Below are positions 34,949 to 43,996 of a stretch of DNA of 64,000 nt, piece by piece (positions within the stretch are counted from its first letter, which is position 1; each line of letters starts with the position of its first letter). The DNA comes from Verrucomicrobiaceae bacterium. GTDB taxonomy: Bacteria; Verrucomicrobiota; Verrucomicrobiia; Verrucomicrobiales; Verrucomicrobiaceae. The notes beneath the pieces are model-generated. The model searched no databases and was not told where the DNA came from. It worked only from the letters and a program-made list of their open reading frames with translations. The stretch is taken from positions 372,001 through 436,000 of the forward strand of contig JADJPW010000006.1 of the NCBI GenBank assembly GCA_016713035.1. The letters run 5' to 3'. Both the position numbers and the translations under genes were made by a program.

Positions 34949-35896
34949 TCACTTGCGGATCGACTTGAGAATCTGCGTCATCAGGCCGTCTGGTCGTCCC
35001 TGGTTGGCTTGTTGGGTGGGGGAGGCCGGTGGGAGTGGGCGGATCGCATCCAGGACAGCCTCGGCATGTGTCACTGGCAGCGAGTAGTGGCCATCTTTCT
35101 CAGACCAGTGCGTCGTGGCATGCGGCAGCAGTGAGGCTAGGCGCTGTGTGTAGGACCAGTCGATGTTTTTATCCTGCTTCCCATGCCAAAAGCGGATGGG
35201 AGCGGTGATCTGGCTGACTTCAAAGCCCCACTCATGCAGATAAATGTCTGCATCCGCGATGACATCCGCCGCAGGCCTGTCCAGCGCGGCGAGTGTGGCT
35301 GCCCGTACGACGTCAAAGATCCCAGGCAGGAGCAGCACCCGGCGGTCCTCCTCTCCGAGCATGCGCATGAGCAATGTCAGAGGGAAGCGATCTGGTCTGC
35401 CGCGTGCGATACGACCACCCAGCTTCAGGATGCCTGCGAGCACCGTGGGGAAGAGGCTGCGTAGCTGGATCATGACGCGGTAGATCCAGAACATCTCTCG
35501 GTCGCCGAGGAATTTCAGCGGAGGGGCTCCGCAGATGATGCTGACACTGAGCACGCGTTTTGGCAGCAATAGCGCTGTCGCCAATGCATAAGGCCCGCCA
35601 CCAGACCAAGCGAGAACGTGCCAATTATCCGCGCCTACATGAGCCGCCAGCGCAGTGAGCGTGTGCTGCCAGTCCGTGAGTGTGCGCCCCGGCTGTGCCT
35701 CGGAGAGGCCTATACCTGGTCGATCTGGGCAGATAAGGCGGAGCCCCCTCTCTCTAGCCTGCTCATCAAAAAGGCTGCCCTGCAAACGCGAAGAAGGCCA
35801 ACCGTGAAAGTAGAACACCACTTCACCGTGTGGGTCGCCGTATTCGGCGTAACCCAGCTTCCGGCCGTTTGGTAGGGTGATGATGTGATCGGACAT
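34949..35896 (-). CDS. alpha/beta-hydrolase
   Basis: ATG at 35896 (MSDHIITLPNGRKLGYAEYG) gives 315 residues. The nucleophile elbow is AWSGGGPYA, with an oxyanion region FYFHGWPSSRLQ, Asp in FWHGKQDKNI and His in EKDGHYSLP. This is the classic alpha/beta hydrolase fold; substrate unknown. The gene lies 17 bp from the upstream LOG-family gene on the same strand. Confidence 0.88.
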   Translation of the reverse strand: MSDHIITLPNGRKLGYAEYGDPHGEVVFYFHGWPSSRLQGSLFDEQARERGLRLICPDRPGIGLSEAQPGRTLTDWQHTLTALAAHVGADNWHVLAWSGGGPYALATALLLPKRVLSVSIICGAPPLKFLGDREMFWIYRVMIQLRSLFPTVLAGILKLGGRIARGRPDRFPLTLLMRMLGEEDRRVLLLPGIFDVVRAATLAALDRPAADVIADADIYLHEWGFEVSQITAPIRFWHGKQDKNIDWSYTQRLASLLPHATTHWSEKDGHYSLPVTHAEAVLDAIRPLPPASPTQQANQGRPDGLMTQILKSIRK

Positions 35897-35912
35897 GTGC
35901 AGGCTGGAGAAA

Positions 35913-36767
35913 TCAGAATGGCTCCGTGATGACGAGCTCCTGCTCGCCCAGCAGTGATGAGCTGTGTGGCATGCCTCGGGCAATCGTGAGTCCAAATTGC
36001 TTCACGGCGTGCTCTTCGAGGTGGGCCACTGCTTCATCGATGTCGTCCGTCCATTTAAAGAGCTGCAAGTCCTCTGGGCTGATCGTGCCGCCCGCGAGCA
36101 TCGCATCCATGAACTGCCGCATCTCTCCCCAGAACTCTGAACCCATGATGACGATGGGGAAGTTGCGGATTTTTTTGGTCTGAATGAGTGTCAGCGCCTC
36201 AAACATCTCATCCATCGTGCCAAAGCCACCGGGCAAAATAATGAAGCCGTAACTGTATTTGATGAGCAATGTTTTGCGCACAAAGAAGTGCTCCATCGTG
36301 ACCCAGCGGTCGAGGTAGGGATTATGACTTTGTTCAAAGGGGAGCTTGATGTTGCAGCCGATACTCCGGCCTCGTACATCCTTCGCGCCGCGATTGGCGG
36401 CCTCCATGATCCCTGGGCCACCGCCAGTCATCACGGTGAAGCCCATTTTGGAGAGCGCGGCACCCATCTGCCGAGCCAGTTTGTAGTACCGGTGATTTTC
36501 ATCGAAGCGAGCACTGCCAAAGACCGTCACGCATGGTCCCACAAAGTGCAGAGCACGGAATCCGCGCAAAAAGTCCGCGACCACACTGATGAGCAGCGAG
36601 AATTCCTTCAGTCGTGGATTCGGCCCACGCAAAAGGACGCGATCAACGAGCTCGGAGCAGTATTTATCCTCTTCACGTTTCTCCTGCGGTGTCGGTGGAG
36701 GCACCGAAGCGCCGCCGAGCGTGTGGGAGGGATCTTTCTCGCGATCTTGGATAATGGGGGGAGTCAT
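35913..36767 (-). CDS. LOG-family Rossmann-fold protein (TIGR00730-like)
   Basis: 284 residues. The family motifs TVMTGGGPGIMEAANRGA and FIILPGGFGTMDEMFEALTLIQTKK are intact, as expected for cytokinin riboside 5'-monophosphate phosphoribohydrolase-like (LOG) or nucleotide 5'-monophosphate nucleosidase proteins. The N-terminal 80 residues are an extension seen in bacterial long forms. The true substrate in bacteria is usually a purine or pyrimidine monophosphate. Confidence 0.9.
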   Translation of the reverse strand: MTPPIIQDREKDPSHTLGGASVPPPTPQEKREEDKYCSELVDRVLLRGPNPRLKEFSLLISVVADFLRGFRALHFVGPCVTVFGSARFDENHRYYKLARQMGAALSKMGFTVMTGGGPGIMEAANRGAKDVRGRSIGCNIKLPFEQSHNPYLDRWVTMEHFFVRKTLLIKYSYGFIILPGGFGTMDEMFEALTLIQTKKIRNFPIVIMGSEFWGEMRQFMDAMLAGGTISPEDLQLFKWTDDIDEAVAHLEEHAVKQFGLTIARGMPHSSSLLGEQELVITEPF

Positions 36768-36859
36768 AAAAAGCTGATGAAAGAGTAGATGCGCATCGAG
36801 TCTGCTTGTTCAGTGGAAATTACACATTCTTTTCAAGGAAATGAACCCGTGAGTAGGCG

Positions 36860-36889
36860 AAAAAAAGCGCAGGCCATAGTGGCCTGCGC
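36860..36889 (-). terminator. rho-independent terminator of the RRM protein gene
   Basis: Stem GCGCAGGCC/GGCCTGCGC with a five-base loop, followed on the minus strand by seven T. It lies about 40 bases after the stop of the RRM gene. Confidence 0.88.
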
Positions 36890-36926
36890 TCGGTGTCGTT
36901 CACGAAAAAAGGAACTCTGCCATCAC

Positions 36927-37637
36927 TTAAGCGGCAGATGCAGCTTTGGCTGCGGCCTCCTCAGCGGCTTCCACTTCGGATTCGTCGCGGTGGGACTCGC
37001 CAGCGTCATCGCGGTCAGAGCGATTGCTGGGCTTTGCACCACTGATTTGGAGCGGACGTCCCATGAATTCCTTGTTGGTAAGCTCCTGCACCGCACGGCG
37101 GGCCTCCTCCACGCTGCCCATCGTCACAAAGGCAAAGCCCTTGGAACGTTGCGTGCGGCTATGGACTACGACCTCAGCGTTTTTCACGCTGCCCACTCCC
37201 TGGAAGAGCTCAAAGAGATCACTCTCCGTAGCGTCGTAGCTCAGATTGCCCACATAGAGGCGTTCTGTGTTCACATCCGCAGGCACGGCTGGCACGTACT
37301 CACGTGGAGCACGGGGCTCACGCGGTGGACGAGGCTGCCCACCACCCTCAGCACGGGGCTGGCGTGGCGCATTGCCGGAGCTTGGACCACCTGCGGAGCT
37401 GACGATGGTAACATTCGTCTTCGGAGCCTGTTGGGGCCTGCTGGAGGTCTTTGGTTTGCAGAAGATACCGAGGCTCAGTTTGTTCATGAGCTTCTCGAAA
37501 CCACTGCGTTCGTCGATGGTCTTGAAGGCAGGGCGACCACCGTTGGATTCACTGCCAGGTGAGCCGTGTCGGCTGCCGCGTCCGCGGCGGCGGCGGTTAC
37601 GGTTGCGATTGCCGTTGTTTTCGTTGTTATAGGACAT
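36927..37637 (-). CDS. RRM-domain RNA-binding protein
   Basis: 236 residues. One RNA recognition motif at about residues 125-200 has RNP2 (LYVGNL) and RNP1 (KGFAFVTM). The N-terminus is Asn/Arg/Gly-rich (NRNRNRRRRGRGSRHG) and the stretch before the RRM is Pro/Arg-rich, both probably disordered RNA-contact regions. The Ala/Glu tail is acidic. RRM proteins of this kind in bacteria are often cold- or stress-regulated. The leader region upstream is unusually long (see 37638-38279). Confidence 0.9.
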   Translation of the reverse strand: MSYNNENNGNRNRNRRRRGRGSRHGSPGSESNGGRPAFKTIDERSGFEKLMNKLSLGIFCKPKTSSRPQQAPKTNVTIVSSAGGPSSGNAPRQPRAEGGGQPRPPREPRAPREYVPAVPADVNTERLYVGNLSYDATESDLFELFQGVGSVKNAEVVVHSRTQRSKGFAFVTMGSVEEARRAVQELTNKEFMGRPLQISGAKPSNRSDRDDAGESHRDESEVEAAEEAAAKAASAA

Positions 37638-38106
37638 GTTTATCTAGGTGCTTGTATTGGGTTCGGTTGTTTAGCAGGGCCTCGGATCACGGCGGCAGGG
37701 GCTGAGGCGGGCAGCGGACAGGCATGGTAGGCCTCGTCCGCGCATGTCAGCCAGGCTCCGCAGGGGCCGATTGGGAAAAGGGGCCGGTGCGGTGCCGCAG
37801 GTGGCGGGCACAGTCTCCAGCGCCGGTGGGTACCGTCCCGGATGCTCAAATCTGTCCGTGAAGGCGGACATCACGAAGCGGCGTCCCAGCGGATCACACA
37901 TCCGGGCGAGAGGGCACATCCTGCGCCGTCAGGAGAGACGAGAAGGCGCATTCAGGTTTGTTTCGCGGTCAGGGGGCGCGGCTTCGGAGCGGTAAGGGGG
38001 CTGCTCTGAAAACTGCGGGTAGATACTAGGCGCTCTTTTGCCTCTGGCAAGGTTGGTGTACACAGGAACGCCGTTTCCGAGGGGGCTCTTAATTGAAGGG
38101 TGCGTT

Positions 38107-38160
38107 CGGATAAGTCGGATAGGTCGAATAGGCCCCATAGGACCTATACGGCCTATTCGA
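38107..38160. repeat. six-unit 9-nt periodic palindromic array
   Basis: Reading in nines gives CGGATAAGT, CGGATAGGT, CGAATAGGC, CCCATAGGA, CCTATACGG and CCTATTCGA. The units are degenerate and the array is nearly its own reverse complement (CGAATAGGCC against GGCCTATTCG). It ends 27 bases before direct repeat copy A and is absent before copy B. Confidence 0.75.
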
Positions 38161-38242
38161 ACAGCTAGGAGCTTCTCGCGAGGTCGGTTTTCTCAAATTT
38201 ACGAATTTATCACATTTCTATGAGAAATAGTTGATGTGGTTA

Positions 38243-38266
38243 TTATGGAGGATATATTTTCCATAA
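38243..38266 (+). promoter_or_regulatory. palindromic leader element, copy A
   Basis: TTATGGA and TCCATAA form inverted arms separated by an A/T-rich spacer, ending 13 bases before the start codon of the NlpC/P60 gene. The same element with 8-bp arms is conserved before copy B. It could be an operator or an RNA hairpin controlling translation. Confidence 0.6.
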
Positions 38267-38279
38267 CAACGCATCTGCC

Positions 38280-39104
38280 ATGCTCCTCCTCGCCACACCC
38301 TTCGCCTTCAGCTCTGCTCTACGCACTGCTTTCGCTGCTCTGGCCGCTTTCTGCCTCCTGCTAGTTCTGGCAGCGCCCTCTTCTTCACAGGCCCAAAACG
38401 GCTACTACGCCGCTGGCAACTACACCGCCGCTCAGGCTCAGGCTGCTTATCAAGCCCAACAACAGGCCTATGCCCAGAACCAGGCCGCTTGGGCTGCCTA
38501 CCACCGCCAGCAGCAGGCTTATGCCCAGAACCAAGCCGCTTGGGCGGCTTACCATGCCCAACAGGCTGCTGCGGGCCGTGCTCCGCGTCAGCAGCAGGCT
38601 GCGGCTCCGCGTGCGGTCGCTGTTGCTCCACGCCAGGCGGCTCCCGCTCCTCGTCAGGCAGCTCCGCAGGCGGCCATCGGCGGTGGTGGCTCTTCCTCGA
38701 TCCGTTTTGATGGTCGTTTTGCTTCCCTCGCCTCCGGTGCTCCTGCGGCGGTGCAGCATGCTGTGTATGCGGCTAATAAGATTCAGAACAAGCCCTACCT
38801 GCGCGGCGGTGGCCACGCCAGCGTGGAAGACAGTGCTTATGATTGCAGTGGCAGCGTCAGCTATGTGCTGATCAAAGCGGGACTGTTGCGTGCGCCTTTG
38901 GCCAGCGGTGCTTTCATGAACTATGGCGAAGCGGGTCAGGGCCGCTTCATCACGGTGTGGGTGAAGCCAGGGGAGCATGTGTTCATGACGATCTGCGGAC
39001 TGCGCATGGACACCAGCGGTGGTAGCGTGGGCGAGGGCCCGAGATGGCGTGTGAAGAGCCGCAGCATGGCTGGCTTCGTTGCTCGTCATCCTGCTGGCCT
39101 TTAA
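38280..39104 (+). CDS. secreted NlpC/P60-type peptidoglycan hydrolase, copy A
   Basis: 274 residues. Signal peptide to about residue 39 (SSSQAQ). Residues 40-100 are an Ala/Gln/Tyr-rich region with a tandem unit QQQAYAQNQAAWAAYHR repeated twice. Next is a Pro/Arg/Ala linker, then the catalytic domain from about residue 150: the YDCSGSVSYVLIKAGLL block carries the nucleophilic Cys, and HVFMTICGLRMDTSG and FVARHPAGL supply the following conserved parts. The order and spacing match NlpC/P60-like cysteine peptidases that cut stem peptides of the cell wall. It is almost identical to copy B at 44033-44857. Confidence 0.85.
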   Translation: MLLLATPFAFSSALRTAFAALAAFCLLLVLAAPSSSQAQNGYYAAGNYTAAQAQAAYQAQQQAYAQNQAAWAAYHRQQQAYAQNQAAWAAYHAQQAAAGRAPRQQQAAAPRAVAVAPRQAAPAPRQAAPQAAIGGGGSSSIRFDGRFASLASGAPAAVQHAVYAANKIQNKPYLRGGGHASVEDSAYDCSGSVSYVLIKAGLLRAPLASGAFMNYGEAGQGRFITVWVKPGEHVFMTICGLRMDTSGGSVGEGPRWRVKSRSMAGFVARHPAGL

Positions 39105-39315
39105 TTCTCACTTTTGTGACGCGATTCTCACTCTCGAAACGAACGAACGAACCGGGAATGCGAATCAGGTGAGCGGGATCGGGGCAAAGCGCTGCCCGGG
39201 AGGCGGAAAAGGGTGCGGAAGGTGCCGAAAAGGGCCTCAAAGCGGGCCAAAACGGTGATCAGCGGCCAAAATGGGCCGATGAGAATTGGGAGTCGCTCTC
39301 ACGGTTGTGAGGCAC
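39103..39315 (+). other. conserved non-coding tail of repeat copy A
   Basis: The 200 bases after the stop are kept in both copies. They are bounded by inverted 8-mers AATTCTCA (39103) and TGAGAATT (39280) and end in a small hairpin CTCACGGTTGTGAG. The inner part has repeated GCGG(G)CCAAA words. No frame in it is convincing. It may be a structured 3' RNA or simply part of the duplicated unit. Confidence 0.5.
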
Positions 39316-39326
39316 ATCGTTCAGCC

Positions 39327-40067
39327 TCAAGAAATTCTCCGTTTTTTGGCCATCTGGATGGCGGAGCGTTTACGGCGTAGCAGTGGGAATGCGAGTCCGC
39401 AGAAGATAAGGAGTCCTCGACTAGGCTCAGGTGCTGCAGTGGCCGTGAATGTGAGTCGAGCAGCGGCTAAGTAGAAGGGGTTATCAATCGAGGCGAGGGA
39501 GAAGGTAAGGGGCGTGGATGTGGCGGAGGAGGTCGCGGTGGCGGTGGCCTCTTCTCCCCAGATGCTATAGTCTTGGTAGCTATCTGCTAGCTGCTGCTGC
39601 CAGCGAAAGGTGACCCAGGAAAAGGTGGGTTCGTCGATGGATGGCACCTCTAATGTGTCGCCACGGATTACACCACCGACCGAGTCAAAGATGCCGCTGT
39701 TTGCTCGGATGCTGAGTGTGCTGGGCTCGTCTGTGCGAATGAGTAATTCCAGGACGACGTCCCCATTGCCACCAATCAAGATCGGATTGATATTGCTGAG
39801 GATATGTCCTGGTTGGGAGGCGATGACCAGCAGGTTGTCATCGATCAGAAATCGACTTTTGGGAGAGGAGCTTTGCCACCAAGGATTTGTCGTATTGTTG
39901 ACGCTCGCTCCGGGGGTGACGGGTAGAAGGGAAAAGTCGGTGTCCCAAAGAACGCTTACAGCGAAGGATGGCGTCAATCCGCTGCTGAACAGGAATGTTA
40001 GTATAAGGATGAATTGGGTGAAATTGACCTGTTTAAAGTTGTAGGTGTCCAAAGGAGCGTTTCGCAT
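39327..40067 (-). CDS. secreted PEP-CTERM protein of unknown function
   Basis: 246 residues. Signal peptide in residues 18-36 (FILILTFLFSSGLTPSFA), a beta-rich middle with DNPFYLAAARLTFTATA, and a PEP-CTERM end: PEPSRGLLIFCGLAFPLLRRKR. The PEP motif, one membrane helix and an Arg/Lys cluster are the exosortase sorting signal. No known domain is visible in the middle. A short Lys/Arg tail follows the sorting signal. Confidence 0.82.
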   Translation of the reverse strand: MRNAPLDTYNFKQVNFTQFILILTFLFSSGLTPSFAVSVLWDTDFSLLPVTPGASVNNTTNPWWQSSSPKSRFLIDDNLLVIASQPGHILSNINPILIGGNGDVVLELLIRTDEPSTLSIRANSGIFDSVGGVIRGDTLEVPSIDEPTFSWVTFRWQQQLADSYQDYSIWGEEATATATSSATSTPLTFSLASIDNPFYLAAARLTFTATAAPEPSRGLLIFCGLAFPLLRRKRSAIQMAKKRRIS

Positions 40068-40219
40068 TTTTGAAAATCAAGAGTGGTGAGTTGGTTCATA
40101 TTTGCGAAGCGCTTAGTTTTTTCAAATATTAATTAGCTGTGAAATATTAGTTTTTGAAAAAGTCACGTTTTACGAACCAAAAGCCTTGATCCTTGGCAAG
40201 ACTGGAATTTATTGAAAAT

Positions 40220-40906
40220 ATGGTTTGTTATAATTCCTCCCTCCGCGCTGCCTTTTCATTCATTGCTCTTTGCTTCCTATCGCTGGCCTCGCCTTTGCTG
40301 GCATCCACGGCTTATTTCTCGGTGAATTTGTCAATGCTGGGGCTTACCAGTTATGACTCGGACATTGATGGTTTTGGGGTGGTGGTGTCCAATTTTGATC
40401 TGGGAGCTGTCTCGACTGAGTTGGCGGGTATCCATGTCACGGTGACGGCAGAGCCTTATGGCTCAAATCCTGATTCTCGTGCGTGGGCGACGATGTCGCT
40501 GCTGCAACCCGCCGTGAGCGGTGGCCCCGTGACCTGGACCTACACCTTTGATAAGCCAGTCTTCGGACGCTGGCTGGCTCCGGCGCAGACCTTCAACAAT
40601 GGTGAGCTGACGACCTTTATCGGAGAAGGGGAGCTTTCGCCCTATACGACGACATCTTGGAATCCGAATCTGGTGCTCACGGCCAACTCCATCCGCAATC
40701 CGACAACGACGGCAGTGGCGCAACCTTTTAGCTACACAGCGACGACGGCGGCCACGAGTTATGGATATCGGCAAGAGGACTTGAATGGCATCTTCAGTGG
40801 GCAGGCGATCAGTTTCGAGGTGGCTCATGCACCGGAGCCGACACGGGGAGTATTGCTGATGGCGAGTGCATTGGGACTGCTGATCAGGCGGCGCAGGTCA
40901 TGCTAG
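40220..40906 (+). CDS. secreted PEP-CTERM protein of unknown function
   Basis: The ATG at 40220 (MVCYNSSLRAAFSFIALCFLSLASPLLA) begins a signal peptide; the frame is open from a TTG at 40193. 228 residues. The middle is beta-rich and Thr/Ser-rich. The end PEPTRGVLLMASALGLLIRRRR is a PEP-CTERM sorting signal. It is divergent from the PEP-CTERM gene at 39327, sharing a 150-bp A/T-rich promoter gap. Confidence 0.82.
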   Translation: MVCYNSSLRAAFSFIALCFLSLASPLLASTAYFSVNLSMLGLTSYDSDIDGFGVVVSNFDLGAVSTELAGIHVTVTAEPYGSNPDSRAWATMSLLQPAVSGGPVTWTYTFDKPVFGRWLAPAQTFNNGELTTFIGEGELSPYTTTSWNPNLVLTANSIRNPTTTAVAQPFSYTATTAATSYGYRQEDLNGIFSGQAISFEVAHAPEPTRGVLLMASALGLLIRRRRSC

Positions 40907-40991
40907 GGATGGATATGGACGTGAGTGGATGATCTCTTGACCACGGCGGATCGTCCCCCTACAACCGGGGTTCACCTTTTTACGCCGCCGC

Positions 40992-42071
40992 ATGGTCACC
41001 ATCACAATCCAGGAACTCACGAAACGCTTCAGCGGCAGCACTGTGCTGAGTGGTGTGGACCTGCAAATCGCCGCAGGAGAGCTATTTTTCCTCCTAGGGC
41101 CGAGCGGCTGCGGTAAAACGACGCTGCTGCGGCATATCGCAGGTTTTTACACACCGGACAGTGGCCGTATTTTCTTCGATGAAGCGGATGTGACGCAGGT
41201 GCCTGCGCATCAGCGGGAAACGGGCATGATGTTTCAGAGCTATGCGCTGTGGCCGCATCTCAATGTGGCGCAGAATGTCGCATTCGGTCTCCAGGAGCGG
41301 CGGCGGTCGCAGCAGGAGATCGAGCACCGCGTGGCAGAGGCGCTGGATCAGGTGCAGCTCGGAGGCATGGGCTCACGGAAGATCCAGCAGCTCTCCGGTG
41401 GCCAGCAGCAGCGTGTGGCGCTGGCGCGGGCACTGGTGATCAGGCCCAAGTGCCTGCTACTCGATGAGCCACTGTCCAATCTGGATGCGAAGCTGCGCCA
41501 TGAAATGCGTGCGGAGATCCGCCGCATCTGCAAGCACCACGGACTCACAGCGGTCTATGTCACCCATGATCGCGATGAGGCTCTATCCATGGCAGATCGC
41601 ATGGCGGTGATGGAGGCGGGACATCTGGCTCAAGTCGGCACGCCGGAGGAAATCTACCGCCATCCCTCCTCTCGCATGGTGGCCGAGTTCATCGGTGAAA
41701 CGAACATCCTCGAAGGTCGCTTCATCCGCGAGAGCAGCCGGGAGAATTTTTATGACGTGGAGACGCCCTGTGGAGTGCTGCGTGGCCGTCTGCATACCAG
41801 TGACTGGGTGCCGACAGCGGGCCAGCCGGTCATCTTGAGCATCCGGCCGGAGTCGCTGACCTTTCACCACGTCATTGATAGTCCGAATCGTCTCCCTGGC
41901 CGGATCATCGACACCACCTATCTTGGCTCCACCGCGCAGTATCAGCTCCAGATGCAAAACGGCACCGTCCTCAAAGTCTGCGAGATGAACCCCTACGCCG
42001 TGCGCACTCCATCGGATGAAGACGTGCGCGTGATGGCACCGATGTTCGATGTCGTCATCATCCGCAAGTGA
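40992..42071 (+). CDS. ABC transporter ATP-binding protein, iron/putrescine type
   Basis: 359 residues. Walker A (GPSGCGKTT), Q-loop region, signature LSGGQQQRVALARAL, Walker B (LLLDEPLSNLD) and the H-loop (YVTHDRDEALSMADR) are intact. The C-terminal 110 residues form a TOBE-like regulatory domain (VILSIRPESLTFHH). This is the FbpC/PotA class that feeds binding-protein-dependent import. The next gene (binding protein) overlaps its stop, but no permease gene is in reach. Confidence 0.93.
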   Translation: MVTITIQELTKRFSGSTVLSGVDLQIAAGELFFLLGPSGCGKTTLLRHIAGFYTPDSGRIFFDEADVTQVPAHQRETGMMFQSYALWPHLNVAQNVAFGLQERRRSQQEIEHRVAEALDQVQLGGMGSRKIQQLSGGQQQRVALARALVIRPKCLLLDEPLSNLDAKLRHEMRAEIRRICKHHGLTAVYVTHDRDEALSMADRMAVMEAGHLAQVGTPEEIYRHPSSRMVAEFIGETNILEGRFIRESSRENFYDVETPCGVLRGRLHTSDWVPTAGQPVILSIRPESLTFHHVIDSPNRLPGRIIDTTYLGSTAQYQLQMQNGTVLKVCEMNPYAVRTPSDEDVRVMAPMFDVVIIRK

Positions 42072-43750
42072 ACCACACAGCCATCATGAGAAAGCTGCTG
42101 GAACATCCGCTCGTGCAAAAAGCCGCCGCCTGGGTCGCCCCTCGGCGCAAAGAGGTAGGAGTAAGCATGGCGATGCTGCTGGTGCTGATCGGTCCTTTTT
42201 TGCTCAAACCGGCGGCTAGCACCTCTCCGCGCCATTTTGATCGCAGACTCGTCATCATGACGCCGCATCCGGGACTCATCCGCGATGCATTCGGGCCTGC
42301 CTTCGCCGCGAAATGGCGTGAGCGAACAGGGCAGGTGCTCTACATCGACTGGCGTGTGCCTGGCGGCACCTCAGAGATCGCTGCGCTGCTCAAGAGCGAG
42401 TACACCGCCGCCTTCCAGCAGCACTGGCAGCGTGACCTGGGCCGCGAGTGGAGCCCTGACATCGCACAGAGCTTCCTTTCTGACAAAAGTGACAGCGAGG
42501 CACGGCGGGCCTTTTTGGCCTCCAACATTGGCATCGGCGTGGATGTCTTCTTCGGGGGCGGTTCCTATGATTTCGAGTCCCAGGCCCGTGCAGGCACGCT
42601 CGTAGCTGGTGATGGCGAAAAAACCGGCCTCACCTCCCTCATGAAGAAAAATCCCGCCTGGTTCACCGATGCGGCGATTCCTGAAAATGTCAGCGGGGAG
42701 CCCTTCCGTGATCCGAAGGGCCGCTGGAGCGGTGCCTGCATCTCCAGCAGTGGTATCGTTTATAACAAAGACGTGCTCCAGCGGCTCGGAATCAAAAAGG
42801 AACCCACGGCATGGTCCGATCTGGCCGATCCGCGTTACTTTGGCCAGATCGCACTCACAGATCCCGCCAAGAGCGGTAGCGTCGCAAAGGTCTTCGAGAT
42901 GCTACTCCAGCAAGAAATGCAGGCCGCCATGGCCAATGCCGCATATACAAAACTCTCCGCCGAAGGAAAACTCGCCCAGGGCTGGACGAATGGCCTCGCA
43001 CTCATTCAGCGCATCGCGGCAAACGCTCGCTACTTTTCCGATACCTCCACCAAGATCCCACTCGATGTCCTGCGTGGCGAAGCCGCTGCGGGCATGTGCA
43101 TCGACTTCTACGGCCGCCGGGCGCAGGAGGATGCGGGGAAGCGAGAGGACGGCACCTGTCGTATCGGCTTTATCTCACCTCAGGGCGGCACGAGCGTCAG
43201 TGTCGATCCCATCGGGATGTTTCGCGGTGCGGCAGATGCCGAGTTAGCGACGGCTTTCATCGAATTCGTGCTCAGTGATGAAGGGCAGCGGCTCTGGTGC
43301 TACCGCGCAGGTGAGCCCGGCGGCCCTGGTGCAGAGGCGCTGCGCCGTCTCAGCGTGCGGCGTGATTTTTACACACCTGAGAATCTGAAACACATGAGTG
43401 ACGCAGACGAGATGCCATTTGAGAAAGCGAAATCATTCACTTACCGGCCAGAGCTGACCGCTGCGGCATTCAGTTCCATTCGTTTCCTCGTCCGCGTATT
43501 ATGCGTCGATCCGCATGAGGAGCTCAAAGCCGCGTGGCAGGCCATCCACAGCCATAGCAAGCCCGCCGAGCGGGCACTCATCGTCATGCAGGACCTCTCC
43601 CGCGTGCCTTATGACAGCGCCACAGGCAGCATTCGCGCCACGCTCTCTTCCCGCGATAAAATCCAGGAGGCTCGCCTCGCCCGCCAACTCAGCGATACCT
43701 TTCGCAATCAATACGAAAAAGCACTGCAAATGGCCCTGCGCGGTGAGTGA
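42068..43750 (+). CDS. membrane-anchored ABC substrate-binding protein (family 1)
   Basis: 560 residues if started at the GTG at 42068, which overlaps the ATPase stop (GTGA); an ATG at 42086 is the alternative. A membrane helix lies at about residues 30-50 (EVGVSMAMLLVLIGPFLL), so the protein looks anchored rather than released. The core has the features of Fe3+- or spermidine-type binding proteins (SGIVYNKDVLQRLGI, WSDLADPRYFGQIALTDPAKSG). The C-terminal 90 residues are an extra helical segment. Ligand unknown. Confidence 0.85.
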   Translation: MNHTAIMRKLLEHPLVQKAAAWVAPRRKEVGVSMAMLLVLIGPFLLKPAASTSPRHFDRRLVIMTPHPGLIRDAFGPAFAAKWRERTGQVLYIDWRVPGGTSEIAALLKSEYTAAFQQHWQRDLGREWSPDIAQSFLSDKSDSEARRAFLASNIGIGVDVFFGGGSYDFESQARAGTLVAGDGEKTGLTSLMKKNPAWFTDAAIPENVSGEPFRDPKGRWSGACISSSGIVYNKDVLQRLGIKKEPTAWSDLADPRYFGQIALTDPAKSGSVAKVFEMLLQQEMQAAMANAAYTKLSAEGKLAQGWTNGLALIQRIAANARYFSDTSTKIPLDVLRGEAAAGMCIDFYGRRAQEDAGKREDGTCRIGFISPQGGTSVSVDPIGMFRGAADAELATAFIEFVLSDEGQRLWCYRAGEPGGPGAEALRRLSVRRDFYTPENLKHMSDADEMPFEKAKSFTYRPELTAAAFSSIRFLVRVLCVDPHEELKAAWQAIHSHSKPAERALIVMQDLSRVPYDSATGSIRATLSSRDKIQEARLARQLSDTFRNQYEKALQMALRGE

Positions 43751-43996
43751 GCAGCGGGGCGAATTTTGCGTGATACTAACAGGGGATAGGCCAGCAAGCT
43801 GTTTGGGTTTTCAAAGCCCAACCTGGCGCACTTGCTAGGGGAGCTTCAAGACGGATGATTTTGCCTGCCATTGGCCCATTCCATAAGGCTCTGAGCTTCT
43901 GCAGCAGGTTTTCCAATCACATGTTTTCGTCATGCGGTCTCTTTTCTCAAATTTACGTAATTAGCACATTTCTATGAGGGATGGTTGATATGGAAT

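Larger units (their letters stand above)
37638..38279. other. 642-bp gene-free stretch between the RRM gene and NlpC/P60 copy A
   Basis: No frame here looks like a gene. The left part is GC-rich and would be the leader of the minus-strand RRM gene. I looked for RNase P, 6S, SRP and tmRNA signatures and saw none. The right part holds the 9-nt array (38107-38160) and the start of direct repeat A (38188). Confidence 0.5.
38188..39315 (+). repeat. direct repeat copy A (1.13 kb)
   Basis: The whole segment, from TTTTCTCAAATTTACG to TGTGAGGCAC, is repeated at 43942-45068 in the same orientation. It includes leader, gene and tail. Coding differences are few and mostly silent apart from the first 20 codons, and the non-coding tail is also about 93-95% alike by eye. 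The copies are 4.6 kb apart. Confidence 0.93.

Noticed and set aside
37671..37919. 82-residue minus-strand frame in the RRM leader region
   Set aside because: No motif, Pro/Arg/Cys-rich composition and no ribosome site; it looks like chance in GC-rich DNA.
37640..38100. Possible structured RNA (RNase P, 6S, SRP or tmRNA) in the long gap
   Set aside because: None of the conserved core sequences of these RNAs could be found on either strand.
38385..39089. Minus-strand open frames opposite the NlpC/P60 genes
   Set aside because: They are present in both copies only because the DNA is duplicated; the plus-strand product has a signal peptide and catalytic motifs.
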